A stretch of 64,000 nt of DNA from positions 20,910,914 through 20,974,913 of the forward strand of contig NC_063052.1 in the NCBI RefSeq assembly GCF_018812025.1. The letters are read 5' to 3'. Of the stretch, positions 22,168-34,069 are shown one piece after another. The notes below the pieces were generated by a model. That model was not told where the DNA came from, ran no database searches, and saw only the letters and a program-made list of their open reading frames with translations. The translations under genes and the position numbers were made by a program. Positions within the stretch are counted from its first letter, which is position 1. Every line of letters starts with the position of its first letter. This DNA comes from Megalobrama amblycephala. Taxonomy: Eukaryota; Chordata; Actinopteri; Cypriniformes; Xenocyprididae.

Positions 22168-22904
22168 TCACCATTATTTTCCAGCACTGCCTTAACCCTC
22201 TTGGGAATGGAGTTCACCAGAGCTTCACAGGTTGCCAATGGAGTCCTCTTCCACTCCATGATGACACCACGGAGCTGGTGGATGTTAGAGACCTTGCGCT
22301 CCTCCACCTTCCATTTGAGAATGCCCCACAGATGCTCAATAGGGTTTAGGTACCCTCAGCTTCTTTAGCAAGGCAGTGGTCATCTTGGAGGTGTGTTTGG
22401 AGTCGTTATCATGTTGGAATACTGCCCTGCAGCCCAGTCTCCGAAGGGAGGGGATCATGCTCTGCTTCAGTATGTCACAGTACATGTTGGCATTCATGGT
22501 TCCCTCAATGAACTGTAGCTCCCAGCACTCCTGCAGCCCCAGACCATGACTCTCCCACCGCCATGCTTGACTGTAGGCAAGACACACTTGTCTTTGTATT
22601 CCTCACCTGGTTGCCGCCACACACGCTTAACACCATCTGAACCAAATTTTATCTTGGTCTCATCAGACCACAGGACATGGTTCCAGTAATCTTAGTCTGC
22701 TTGTCTTCAGCAAACTGTTTGCAGGCTTTCTTATGCATCATCTTTAGAAGAGGCTTCCTTCTGGGACGACAGCCATGCAGACCAATTTGATGCAGTGTGC
22801 GGCGTATGGTCTGAGCACTGACAGGCTGACCCCCCAACCCCTTCAACCTCTGCAGCAAGGCTGGCAGCACTCATACATCTGTTTCCCAAATACAACCTCT
22901 GGAT
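22168..22904 (-). pseudogene. Tc1-type transposase, C-terminal two thirds (broken)
   Basis: Minus-strand frames give unmistakable Tc1 transposase segments: GGQPVSAQTIRRTLHQIGLH, ALLQRLKGL, FIEGTMNANMYCDILKQSM, and the second catalytic Asp region FQHDNDSKHTS. The terminal NPIEHLWGI block with the catalytic Glu lies near 22330-22350. Frameshifts separate the pieces, and the first catalytic Asp region near 22660 is damaged. The left terminal inverted repeat is missing at about 22168. The rest of the element lies beyond the L1 at 28847-29040. Confidence 0.85.
22888..22904 (+). repeat. L1 target-site duplication, left copy
   Basis: The 17-nt aaatacaacctctggat here is repeated exactly at 28847-28863 on the far side of the L1 poly-A tail. 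Two or three leading A residues are ambiguous because of the tail. Confidence 0.9.
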
Positions 22905-23085
22905 GGGGGGCGCAGCTGAGCAGCGACATGTGAAGACGTGTTCTTGTGAGCTCTGCTTGGATTGAACATTTATTTAATTTTCCCACTCTCCTTTTCGTTC
23001 TTTTCGGTGCGAACCTGTTTTTAGTGTGCCTAGGTCTTCGAATTAGTAGAATTTTTTCTTTTTGTTTAGTCCAAGGCTGCTCAAA

Positions 23086-24003
23086 ATGCCTAAATCACAC
23101 AAGCCGAGGCCAGGGCCTGATGCCCCAGACTTGCCTGATGTGGATCCGCCCGTGGAGGTGGGGCCAGGGTCGGATCTCGGTGCAATTATGGCTGCCATAA
23201 AGCAAACGGAGCAGAATGTGCTAGTAAAAATTGACTCGTCTGTGATGGCAGCTGCAGGTGAATTACACAAGAAAATTGACAACTTAGCGAGTGATTTAAG
23301 GACAGAAATCCTGAATGTGCGCGCAGAGTTTGCGAAGGTTATTGAAGAAATACAGAAAGGAAGCGCCACATTATCAACCCGCATTGATGATCTTGAGGAG
23401 GAAGCTAATGGCCAGGCTAACCGTGTTATAGCACTTGAAGCTCGAGTTGATACGTTATCTACTCAAGTTGCCCGGTTGGTAGATAAGACCGATGACTTGG
23501 AGTCACGGCAGCGGCGAGATAACTGCAGACTAATCGGTGTTGAAGAGGGATTCGGAAATATACGACCGGAGAGAGCCGTGGCTGAACTGTTAAAGGAAGC
23601 GCTAGCCCTCGACTATACGCCGACGCTTGATCGGGCGCATAGGAGCCTGCAGCCGAGGCCAAAGGATGGGGGTGCCCCGAGACCAATAATCGTCAAGTTC
23701 CACTACTTTCAGGAGAAAGTGGATGTTCTTCGGAAGGCCATGGGAGCAGGTCCCATCACTCACAATGGGAAGCGTTTTTACATCTACCCAGATTACTCGG
23801 CCGCCGTCAGGAAAAAGAGAGCAGCCTTTACCGAGGTGAGAGGATTGCTTCGCCGGTGTACGGGCGTGAAATATGGTCTCCTGTATCCAGCTACATTAAA
23901 GATCACGGCCCCAGCTGGCGAGCAGATGTCTTTCGAAGACCCGATCAAGGCCAAGCACTACATTGAGACTAATTTGCGTTCACGGGAAACGGAGGGAGAG
24001 TGA
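23086..24003 (+). CDS. L1 ORF1p-like RNA-binding chaperone
   Basis: 305 codons from the ATG at 23086 in a good context (tcaaaATGc) to TGA. The N-terminus is Pro/Asp-rich. Residues about 45-150 form a heptad-rich coiled coil (KIDNLASDLRTEI, RIDDLEEEANGQ, RVDTLSTQVARL). The next part, RRDNCRLIGVEEG through PRPIIVKFHYFQEK, matches the RRM-like domain of L1 ORF1p. A C-terminal domain follows with YIYPDYSAAVRKKR and GVKYGLLYPATLKI. ORF1p trimers coat L1 RNA and assist target-primed reverse transcription in the L1 ribonucleoprotein. The frame is uninterrupted. Confidence 0.88.
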   Translation: MPKSHKPRPGPDAPDLPDVDPPVEVGPGSDLGAIMAAIKQTEQNVLVKIDSSVMAAAGELHKKIDNLASDLRTEILNVRAEFAKVIEEIQKGSATLSTRIDDLEEEANGQANRVIALEARVDTLSTQVARLVDKTDDLESRQRRDNCRLIGVEEGFGNIRPERAVAELLKEALALDYTPTLDRAHRSLQPRPKDGGAPRPIIVKFHYFQEKVDVLRKAMGAGPITHNGKRFYIYPDYSAAVRKKRAAFTEVRGLLRRCTGVKYGLLYPATLKITAPAGEQMSFEDPIKAKHYIETNLRSRETEGE

Positions 24004-24753
24004 CAGTTAATTCACCGACCATAACAGGTATCACGCTGCATGCTAGCATTACTGTAGTCTGTGCAGGCTTTGACTGGTAAACGTCGCCACACTACAGTCG
24101 GATGCATTTTATGTTTGGACAATGCATAGCTTATTACAATATGTTGAGACTTTATGTGGTCATCATGTGGCCTGGAGAATATTTTATTTAAGAATATCTT
24201 CCTCATTGTTTCTCCCTTTTCTCTGCCACGTCAGTGTGGATAGCGCTGAGTCTAAATTTGTCACTATAAGCCTTATGGTACTTTTATTTTTGTTTTCTAA
24301 TGTAGTTTGTTTAATTAATCCCATTTTTACCACCAGTGTCATTAATTTTATTTGATTTTACTCTTTTCCTGCGGGAATTGTCTTCCAACTGTGAGTGTTT
24401 GAAATCGTATCAGCCTGTAAACAGATGGGTACCGGCATGCATGTAGCAATAATAGTGTTGAGATAAGGGTCCTATTACATTTTGTTCTACCCTTGCTGAG
24501 TTCATGTAAGAGTTGAAGTTAGTGTAAACGTGTTATATGCCTAGGAGAGAGAGGAGAGTTTTCAGGGCGGTCTCAGGTTTAAGGAAGACCAGCCCAGGGG
24601 CACAGGATGGTAAGAGGTTTATCTATGTTTATCTGTTCGTTTTTGTTAGTGTTGTTTTGGGTTTATTTGTGGTTTATGATTTGATTCAAACAGGCATTGA
24701 AGTACTGAGGTATAGCCAACGTGTAGGACTGGTTCATTATCAACTGTGGCATT
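24004..24753 (+). other. L1 inter-ORF spacer
   Basis: 750 bp between ORF1 and ORF2 with no supported coding frame. Small frames of up to 77 codons lack motifs. The spacer is longer than in mammalian L1, which may be normal for this fish lineage. Confidence 0.5.
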
Positions 24754-27700
24754 ATGATTCTGGATAATGTAAATAACCAACAAAAAGCGGTTTCATTTAT
24801 TAGCTGGAATGTCAAAGGGCTGAATAATATGGTTAAAAGGAGCAAAGTATTTAGTCATTTGAAATTACTCAAACCTGATGTAATTTTCCTACAGGAGACG
24901 CACTTAAATATTAACTCCCATAAAAGACTAAGCTGTAAATGGATTGGACAAATATATCATTCTCGTTTTAACTACAAAGCCAGGGGAACGGCAATCCTAA
25001 TTAGAAAGGGGATTCCATTTGAACATTCTAAAGTAATATCAGATGCTAATGGCAGATATATTGTTATAGTGGGCAAGCTATTTAACACACCATTAATATT
25101 CGCTAATATCTATGGACCTAACTGGGACAATGCACAATTCTTTCTTAATTTTTTTTCGACTCTCCCAGACCTTAACTCCTACAAGTTAATTTTAGGTGGA
25201 GACTTTAATTGTGTCCTCCATCCTCAGTTGGACAGGTCAAGCGTAAGGTCGAACAATACTTTTTCGTCAGCTGCAGTGGCTATTAATTCTCTCCTTCGTT
25301 CTTACGGTTTATCAGACCCTTGGCGTATAAATAATCCAACTACGAAGCAATTCTCTTTTTTCTCTCCTGTTCATCATAGTTACTCCAGGATTGATTACTT
25401 TATTGTCGATAACCAGCTATTACCCTTAATTTCCAGTACCAAATATCACAGTATAGTGATATCAGATCACAGCCCAGTACAGATGGATTTAGTTTTTCCA
25501 GGCAATGTAGCGCCCCAACGAACATGGCGGCTAGATCCCCAATTACTTTTATGTGAACACTTCAGAATATTTCTCAACAATCAGATCGACTTCTTTTTGG
25601 AATTTAATGACACTCAGGATGTGTCAAGGGGAGTTCTGTGGGAGTCTATGAAAGCCTATATTAGGGGTCAAGTTATTTCTTATGTGGCACATAGAGATAA
25701 GGAGCGTTCTAAACAACTTAAAGGACTGGCTGACAAAATTGCAGACATTGACAAGCGCTATGCTCTTTTACCTACGCCAGATCTTTTTAAGGAGAAATTA
25801 TTGCTGCAAACAGAATTTAACACGCTTATAACATGGAAAGTCGAGAAAAATATTTTTAAATCCAGACAGGTATATTATGAGCATGGGGATAAGGCTGGGA
25901 GGCTCCTTGCACTACAGCTCAAACAGCAGTCGGCTGAACAAATGATTTCAGGAATTGAAATAGGTGCTGACTCGATATCCCACAATCCTCAAGTCATTAA
26001 TGACCAGTTTAAACAATTTTATTCTACCCTATATCAATCAGAGGTGGGTAGTGACACGTCAGAGATCTACTCATTTCTTGATTCGCTGGATCTCCCCAAG
26101 CTTTCTCCAGATGCGCAGTCATCTCTAGAACAGCCGTTGTCGCTTGAGGAAATAGCGAGTGCCATCAAGTTGTCTCGGACAGGAAGGGCGCCAGGTCCGG
26201 ATGGTTTCCCCATGGAGTTATACAAGGAATTCTCTTCTAAACTCACACCCATCCTGAAATCAGTTTATGATGAAGCTTTGGCTACTGGAAATCTGCCGCA
26301 GACGCTTACCCAGGCCACGATTTCAGTCTTACTAAAGAAAGATAAGGATCCTGTACAGTGTAGTTCATACAGACCAATAAGCCTTCTGTGCTGTGACTAT
26401 AAGATTTTAACCAAAGCTCTTGCACAAAGGTTAGACCCTATTATTTCCACCATTATTGATGAGGACCAAACAGGCTTCATTCCCGGACGGCAATCATTTT
26501 CTAATGTGAGAAGACTATTTAATGTGATATTTTCCCCCCATTCAACGATACATCCAGAAGTTATTCTGAGCCTTGACGCTGAAAAGGCGTTTGACAGAAT
26601 CGAATGGACCTATCTTTTTGCAGTTTTAGAAAAATTCGGCATGGGGCCTACTTTCTGTAGGTGGATCAAAGTATTATATTCAACACCTATGGCGGCAGTC
26701 AGGACAAATGGTCTGATTTCGGAATACTTTCCGCTCTGCAGAGGAACAAGGCAGGGTTGCTGCCTGTCGCCCTTCCTGTTTGATATTGCGATCGAACCAC
26801 TGGCAATTGCTATCAGATGTGATGGGAGGATTAAGAGTATATCCAGGGGTGAAATAAAACATAAAACTTTGCTTTATGCCGATGATCTCCTTTTACAGAT
26901 ATCAGACCCAATTGAGAGTATGCCCCATCTTCTTTATTGGCTACAAAAGTTTAGTAACATATCGGGATATAAAGTCAATTTGTCAAAATCTTTATTGTTT
27001 CCATTAAATAATCTGGCAAAACAGATCACTTATGTAAATTTGCCTTTTAAAATTGAAAATGATAAATTTACTTATTTGGGAATAGAAATAGCTGGCTCAA
27101 TTAAGGCTATTTTCCAGTATAACTACAGGTCTATTTTAGATCGTACCAAAACTGATCTGGATAGGTGGTCGAAAACTCCACTCTCCCTGGCAGGACGGAT
27201 AAATGCAGTGAAGATGACTGTACTGCCCAGGTTTCTTTATTTATTTCAAATGATTCCCATTTTTCTCCCCAAATCCTATTTTGCTCAGTTGGACCGCTAT
27301 ATCTCTTTGTTCATATGGAACAAAAAACCTGCACGTATGAAGAAGGCAAGCCTGGAGAGAGCTAAATCTGATGGGGGTTTGGGTTTACCTAATTTCTTGT
27401 TCTACTATTGGGCAGCCAATATTGTTAAGCTGACATACTGGATAACCATGTTCGCAGATAAGGAGGGTCCAGTCTGGACTGATATGGAACTGAAAGCTAC
27501 ACTCCCAGTTTCTCCGATTTCGATCTTAACTGCCCCTCTCCCACTAAATATTAAATTAACTGAGCTGAACTCAAATCTGGTGGTTCAGAATTCGATTAAG
27601 GTTTGGGGTCAATTCAGAAAACATTTTAACTTGATAAATACATGTAGCTTCTCTCCAATAATGTTTAATCATCTTTTTGTACCGTCTCAAATAGACCATT

Positions 27701-28576
27701 CATTTGCAGCTTGGCACAGAAATGGCTTGGTCTTCTTTCGAGACCTCTTCACTGAGGATGGCTTTGTTTCATTTAAATCTTTATGTGAAAACCATAATTT
27801 ACCTAAGTCTCACTACTTTAGATACCTTCAGGCTCGGAGTTTTGCCTCTAAATTTTTTTCAGGGTACCCATCTCCACCCTCTAAAGACCTACTGTACTTG
27901 GTTCTTGATGTGAGTCAACCTACTAAAAGAGCAATATCAAAGATTTATGCATTAATTCTTGATGGCTGCCCTCATACATGGGACAAAGTCAGGGCAGCGT
28001 GGGAAGGAGAGTTTGGAGAAATGATACCGGAAGACATCTGGAAAAATACCATACAGCGCATACACACATCATCTCTCTGTATTAGACATGGCTTGATTCA
28101 ATTTAAGGTTGTCCACAGGTTGCATTACTCAAACGACAGACTGTCAAAATTATACCCTAATGTTAAACCGAACTGTCCTAGATGTCACTATTCTCCTGTT
28201 TCTTTGGGGCATATGTTTTGGTCATGTCCATCTTTGTATGACTTTTGGTCATCAATTTTTCAATCACTGTCAGTTATATCTGGCGAAACACTGCAACCTG
28301 ACCCCCTGATAGCTATCTTCGGTGTAGCACGTGATGAGCTAAAGCTCTCCCACCTCCATAAAAATGCAATAGCCTATGCTTCGTTCGCATGCCCGCCGTT
28401 TGATACTGTTGAACTGGAAGGCGAAAAACCCTCCTTCTTACGTCCATTGGATTAGAGAGGTGATGTTGGGATTAGCTCTGGAAAAGATTAGATATACAGT
28501 GCACGGCTTGGAGGGTAAATATGACAGAACCTGGTCACAGTTCATAACTCATATCAAGAATCTGCCTTTTGCTTGA
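24754..28576 (+). pseudogene. L1 ORF2p: endonuclease and reverse transcriptase, frameshifted near the C-terminus
   Basis: Opens at ATG 24754. The N-terminal APE-type endonuclease shows ISWNVKGLNN, FLQETHL, NIYGPN, LGGDFNCVL, RIDYFIV and ISDHSPV. RT motifs include GPDGFPMELYK, SYRPISLL, DEDQTGFIPGRQS, LDAEKAFDRIEW, GTRQGCCLSP and LLYADDLLL, with the catalytic Asp pair at residues 710-711. A C-terminal CCHC zinc knuckle (C-x2-C-x8-H-x4-C) begins near residue 1141. The main frame stops at 28455 after 1233 codons, but a neighbouring frame from about 28385 continues with HARRLILLNWK and ends at 28574-28576, so a small indel near 28380-28395 removes the last ~60 residues. Otherwise intact. Confidence 0.9.
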
Positions 28577-28669
28577 CTCATTGTCTTTTTATTTGTTGGT
28601 AATTTAGTTTCTTGCTCTTTTCTCTGACTGCCGTCCCTAGTCTCCTCAATGCCTGCAGTCTGATTGTTA

Positions 28670-28703
<34 letters not shown>

Positions 28704-28846
28704 TGTGTGTATACTTGTTTTCTTTTTTGTGGGAATGCCACCTGGATGGGGGTGGGGGTGAAGTTCACACAACCTTTGTAAGAAATGCTGAACTTATGTC
28801 AATGTTTTGTTGAAAATCATAAATAAAGTTGCAAAAAAAAAAAAAA

Positions 28847-29040
28847 AAATACAACCTCTGGATATGACGCTGAAACACGTGCACTCAACTTCTTTGGTCG
28901 ACCATGGCGAGGCCTGTTCTGAGTGGAAACTGTCCTGTTAAACCGCTGAAGTGTCATTTCTTCAGTGTTGTCACATGAAAAGATATAATAAAATATTTAT
29001 AAAAATGTGAGGGGTGTACTCACTTCTGTGAGATACTTTA
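28847..29040 (-). pseudogene. Tc1-type element: transposase N-terminal fragment and terminal repeat
   Basis: Continues the Tc1 interrupted at 22904. On the minus strand the first ~85 nt encode the linker around RPRHGRPKKL. An internal deletion near 28940-28950 then joins this to the terminal inverted repeat, which ends in gaggggtgtactcacttctg and gagatact on the plus strand. The DNA-binding N-terminus is largely missing. Confidence 0.75.
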
Positions 29041-29098
29041 TATAACATTGGTCTAGTGGTTTTGGATATTTTATTCCAAAAACATATTGTGCCTTTAA

Positions 29099-29332
29099 TA
29101 TATGCAAGTACAATCAAACCAAACAAATGCATATTAAAACATACATATTTAACTGATGACCATGTTTCCTTTTAGTTTTACAACTCACCAAGTAGTAGGG
29201 TAGGTTGTAACACCAGCTATTTGTATTGAATGTTCTTTTACACCGTTTTGGTATAAGCATTTCAAAACAAGAGCAATTTGTGACTTGCCATTGTTAAAAC
29301 AAACAAACAAACACATTTTATTTATTAATATA

Positions 29333-29375
<43 letters not shown>

Positions 29376-29498
29376 TCATTTATAAAAAAAATTTAAAAAA
29401 ACTTACCCGTCTAGTCAGAATTTAAAGACAGCTTGCTGGTTCAATTCAAGATGTAGTTCTGTATACTGTTCACTCATTTTTGTTCCAAATGTAACAGT

Positions 29499-29560
<62 letters not shown>

Positions 29561-31499
29561 GAGTTCAGATGCAAAACCCTCTAAATCCATCAGACTTCTT
29601 TTCTTTTAAATTAGCATTTTTTACCAGGCTTTTACGATCAAGTTCAGGAGTTTCATTTTAAAGGTAATGATAAGGTCATTAGCTAGTGAATAAAATAACT
29701 TTTTTTCAAAAATGTCACTCTAGACAATTTATTGTTTTTTAACGTGTTAGATTTTCTTTTGCGTCAAAACCAGCTAAATCCACTTGTGCTTTTTTTTGCA
29801 AAAGCCTCTAAATACACCTATTTGGGACAAGACATAGTAAATAGTTGAAAAATCACTAAAGATGCAACTAGAAACCCTGAAAAAGATGAGAGCACAATCA
29901 TTTCAAAACTAAACAGCAGACAAACCTCTTTACACAGGGATCTAACACAAGTCTCTTCTAGTCAGCCACCACTTTTTGCCTCCTCCGTTTACATGGCACA
30001 GCTTCCATATGAGACAGAAGAATAGCATCTTGTTTGACTTTGGCGAAATAGAGCTGTTGTTTGATGTATAATAAATCCGATTCCTTCAAAGTAACGGCAT
30101 TGCACGAAGAACTGTTATGAGTGCATGATACAATTGCGACCAAGCCATTTCCACTGTAGGCTATTTTGCCTTATGACAGGCAGACTTTTGAGGTAAATAA
30201 CGTTTTCTTATATATATTGTGTGTCTCCACTTGCTGAATGTTAAATAATAAGAATGTTAAATAATCACACTGAAAGATGATTGGATAGAATAAGAGTTAA
30301 TAGGGCTTCCTATTGGCTGGCTGGTTCTCTGTGCTGTGTGCGCCCTCTATTGCACTTTATCAGCACGAGGCGTCGAATATGCTGGAATGGACCTATACTA
30401 TATCATCAACTCACTCTGTTACTGTTTTCTCAGTTTTCTCAGTGAATAAATTGATGGAAGACTATTTCTTGAAGCACAAGCTTTATTGACACAACACAAT
30501 GCAAAGAGACCAGTTCCACAAACATTGCCAAACAGATTTGTTCTGGAAAGGGATGATGCTGTAATTACTATATTTTATCAATTCACTTAAAATGTCAATC
30601 TGAAGTGTCAACAAGAGCAAACACTTTTTATCTGTCCTCATTAGAATGAACTGAATTTTGCGCCATCTAGTGTTTTTAATGATAGTTCATTTTCTGTTCT
30701 CACATTAAATGTTGCCCACATTATAGATATTTGTGATCTCATTTTTTTGTACTAAATATGATATTTGAAGACACTCCATCTACCAAATCATCTTTGCCAG
30801 AGGAGCTAGATCTTCTAAATGGCTAAATTGGTATATACACTAACAAAGAGCTGTTTATTGCATTATACTCCACTAGATGTCATCGCAGTACATTAAATGA
30901 AATAAAAAAAATGTAATGGAAGTGCTTAATGGATTGAAAACCTGCTAGGATTGAGAATTTCATAAACTCAAAAACTATGAATTATTGGGATGATGGATGA
31001 GTCCGAATCAGTTGTTGCGGAAGGTATATTTTAAGTATGATGATAACATATGATTCTCTATATGCAAGCTACGCAAGTTGCGTAGGGCCCCTGAATTACC
31101 AGGGGCCCCCTTGCTCATCAGTATATAAAATAAACAAATGTACTGTTAAATGTGGTTAAAGTTACCATTGTTTCTTACTGTATTCACGGAGATCAGAGCC
31201 ATGTCGTAATTTTCATTATTAAACACTTGCAGTCTGTATAATTCATAAACACAACTTCTTTCTTTATAAATCTCTCCAACAGTGTAGCATTAGCCCCGTT
31301 AGCCACGGAGTACTATGAAACTCATTCAGAATTAAATGTAAACATCCAAATAAATACCATACTTACATGATCTGATGCATGCATGCAACATGCATAACGA
31401 ATATTTTGTAAAGATCCATTTTGAGGGTTATATTAGCTGTGTGAACTTTGTTTATGCAATGTGTTATAGAGTTGTGAGCTTGGGGGCGGGGAGCGTGAG
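29099..31499. other. Non-coding with two microsatellites; no gene recognised
   Basis: A (GAAA)n run of about 43 bp at 29333-29375 and an (AT)n run of about 58 bp at 29500-29557. The rest is AT-rich. A short inverted repeat around tacgcaagttgcgtagggcccc and aggggccccc lies at 31068-31110. The 61-codon minus frame at 29958-30143 has no motif I recognise. Confidence 0.4.
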
Positions 31500-31679
31500 C
31501 ATTTAAAGGGGACGCACGCTGAATCAGCGCATATTTAATTATGCCCCAAAATAGGCAGTTAAAAAATGTAATAATAAAAAATCTAAGGGGTATTTTGAGC
31601 TGAAACTTCACATACACATTCAGGGGACACCTTAGACTTATATTACATCTTGTGAAAAAGGGTTCTAGAGCACCTTTAA
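31500..31679. mobile_element. Right half of a TTAA MITE ('gagcaccttt' end)
   Basis: Matches the right half of the complete element at 53593-54166: aaaggggacg..ctgaatcagcgcat, attttgagctgaaacttcac, caggggacaccttagactta, then ctagagcacct and TTAA. The left half is missing. Confidence 0.65.
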
Positions 31680-31813
31680 TAAACATTCATGTTCAGTATT
31701 ACATGTGGTTGTGGTACTCAGGTACCCATGCCCATGAATCTAAAATTAGCTCATACAGAGAATTATTGATGTATTTTCGTATGTTTACCTAAGACTTCTT
31801 CGCTCCAAAAAAA

Positions 31814-31940
31814 ATGCTGGGTTGTTGATTTGGGTCAAAATGGACAAACCCAACCGTTGTGTATTTAATTAAAATATGTAACCGAAATGATTGGGTTTGT
31901 CCATATTTGACCCAAAATTTGGGTTTAAACAACCTAGCAT
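31814..31940. mobile_element. Short inverted-repeat MITE
   Basis: The ends atgctgggttgtt and aacaacctagcat are near inverted repeats, and the inner tggacaaacccaa / ttgggtttgtcca pair extends the hairpin. About 127 bp, with no coding frame. Confidence 0.6.
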
Positions 31941-32552
31941 ATTCTATTATTATTATTATTATTATTGTTGTTGACCATGCTGTAATTAGTAAATCTCGCA
32001 TTTAGAAAGCTGCTTCGGCTGCGTGTTAAAGTTTTTCTGACAGTAGTAATTAGAGCATTACTGCTATCAAAAAGCATATATTTAGCTGTCAACGAAAATT
32101 TGGTTTTAGTTTTACTTAATTGTTTTTACTGCCAATTTTAAACTATTTTAATGGGTTTCCCTTTACATATTTTATATTTCTGTGAGCTTTCAAGCATGGG
32201 GCAGACAAGCCAAATAGGGGTGGGGATTTCACACATGGGGGCGGGGCTGTGGACGTGGGGGGGGGGGGGGGGGGTCTGATTTCAGAAATAATAGATTCAT
32301 GGCTCTTCTCTGCCATTGACTGAAATAGACTGGTAAAAGTCCCATGACACCTACCGAGAAGATATCTGTAGCAGCGGGACTGTAGTGAGGAAGAGTGGGG
32401 GTGTTAGGAGGTCATGTAGGCTATTACGTATTCCATATATAAAAAAAATAAAGAAAGAAAAAATTCAGTGTCTTTGTCTAAAATTCCTAACCGCACTAAT
32501 AGAAATCATGGTTTGTAGCATTACATGACCTAAATTAATTAGAATAAAACAC
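31941..32552. other. Non-coding with a G-rich tract
   Basis: Includes an att triplet run next to the MITE (about 31946-31966) and a run of about 19 G residues at 32257-32275. No gene seen. Confidence 0.4.
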
Positions 32553-32987
32553 CCCAGGTGAAAAAAGTACATATCTATAATGTACTTAAAGTGCTCTATT
32601 TTTGTGCACTAATTTTGTACTTAATATACTAAAAATTCTTCTTTAATACTTCTTAAGATAATCTTAAGAACATCTAAGTGTACTCAACTGTGTTATTTTG
32701 AGACACCATGAAATATGAACTAAAATGTAACTTTTAGTACACTGTGGAGTGTACTATAAGTGGTATCTAAATACATTTTTTTAAATACAGAGATAGTATA
32801 TTAAAAGTACATTTTAGTTCATATTTCATGGTGTCTCAAAATAGCACAATTGAGTGCACTTAGATGTTCTTACGATAACCTTAAGAACTACTAAAGAAGA
32901 ATTTTCAGTATAGTAAGTACAAAATTAGTGCACGAAAATAAAGCGCTTTAAGTACATTATAGAAATGTACCTTTTTTTTCACCTGGG
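32553..32987. mobile_element. 435-bp fold-back element
   Basis: Ends cccaggtgaaaaaagtac and its complement cttttttttcacctggg. The arms are mirror images throughout (tttgtgcactaattttgtac; atttcatggtgtctcaaaat), so nearly the whole element folds into one hairpin with a centre near 32770. No coding frame. Confidence 0.8.
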
Positions 32988-34069
32988 ACACATGCTGATT
33001 TATTTCTAAATTTACATTATAAAATGAATGTGGCCAACTAATCTGACTGGAAAAGCAGCAGCAGTGTACATCATGTGATAGCAATGTTTGAAATGCATAT
33101 GGAATTCTGTTTAAAATACTGTTTGAAAATATCAAGTAGTATTTAGTATATGACTTGCAAAAGTTTCCTCTCAAAATTTGATAAAAAGCAAAACGATCAT
33201 ATTTATTAGAGAGGTACTAGATGTAATTAAACATAAAGAGGTGACAACAGTGTACTGTTTAAAATACATTTAATTGCATAATACGTATCGTTTTACATAC
33301 TACTTAAAAAAAAATAGTATGCAGTGTTCAGTAGATAGGCTACTACTCAGTATGCATGAGCATCGTGCCATTTTGAACACAGCCTGTGTCCTTGCTTGAG
33401 CATGCGTGCATGGTGACAAACCCACGAGACTCCACCTTCCAGTAACAAGAGATGATTTATCATGAGCACAGTGGCGACAGACGCACAGAAATCAGCCGAT
33501 GCTTTCACAAAGCCAGTATATCTGATGTGAAAGTGTTTTATACAGCGCAGAAGGATTAGAATAAAAATCCACGCGTGAGAGAACACCAGAGAGAAGACAG
33601 CGCGCAGTTTGCGAGTGGGAAGCAACACAACGGTGCATGTGATAAATACATGATTGCACGGAAGCTTTTGCGTCGAATTAAAACGGGCGTGTGCGACTTT
33701 AACAAAAAGAAAAAAAAAAATGCGTTGTGAATTGCTTATTTAGTTATATAGCGAGTGCTGTTAGGTTATAAATATTCCGTAATAAATAATGTGGGCTGGT
33801 TTGTCTGCTTAATATATGTTCAGAAATTAATTAAAACATCTTAGCTATTTTTTTCCTAGCTTTTTGTTTTCAAAAATCGCTAATATAACAAAGATAATGG
33901 CTTCTTGATGAGGACCAAGCGACCAACCCGGAGTCCCAAACGCAAGTTTGATAGATAGGGCAAACTGGAACTGGAGATGGAACACAAGAATTTTACAACC
34001 TACTTTTGGAGGCCTCGACCATATTAACCTCTTTCTGAATTGTCTTCTCTAGCACCACGGACAGCGACC
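32988..34069 (+). promoter_or_regulatory. Upstream region and possible 5' UTR of maneal
   Basis: The sequence ttgtcttctctag at about 34040-34052 looks like a splice acceptor 18 nt before the start codon, so a 5' non-coding exon may lie further upstream. Local CpG content rises around 33590-33680 (cagcgcgcagtttgcgag), which could mark a promoter. No TATA box or start site can be assigned with confidence. Confidence 0.3.

Larger units (their letters stand above)
22905..28846 (+). mobile_element. Near-full-length L1-type non-LTR retrotransposon
   Basis: A 5.9 kb element: GC-rich 5' UTR starting ggggggcgcagctgagcagc, ORF1 (23086-24003), ORF2 (24754-~28576), a 3' UTR with a long T tract (about 28673-28702), an AATAAA signal (28822-28827) and a terminal A run. 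It is flanked by a perfect target-site duplication and inserted in the Tc1 transposase on the opposite strand. Both ORFs are almost intact; one frameshift near the ORF2 end is the only clear lesion, so the insertion is recent relative to its host. Confidence 0.92.
22003..29098. mobile_element. TTAA MITE split by a Tc1 + L1 insertion nest
   Basis: The outer left piece (22003-~22167) begins ttaaaggcacaaaatgtaa, and the outer right piece (~29041-29098) ends tattgtgcctttaa. These inverted ends inside TTAA define one MITE whose middle has been replaced by a Tc1-type element, itself interrupted by L1. The right-hand piece (ccaaaaacatattgtgcc) and the left-hand piece (accattagaggtcgc) both match phrases I know from common cyprinid MITEs. 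Confidence 0.65.
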
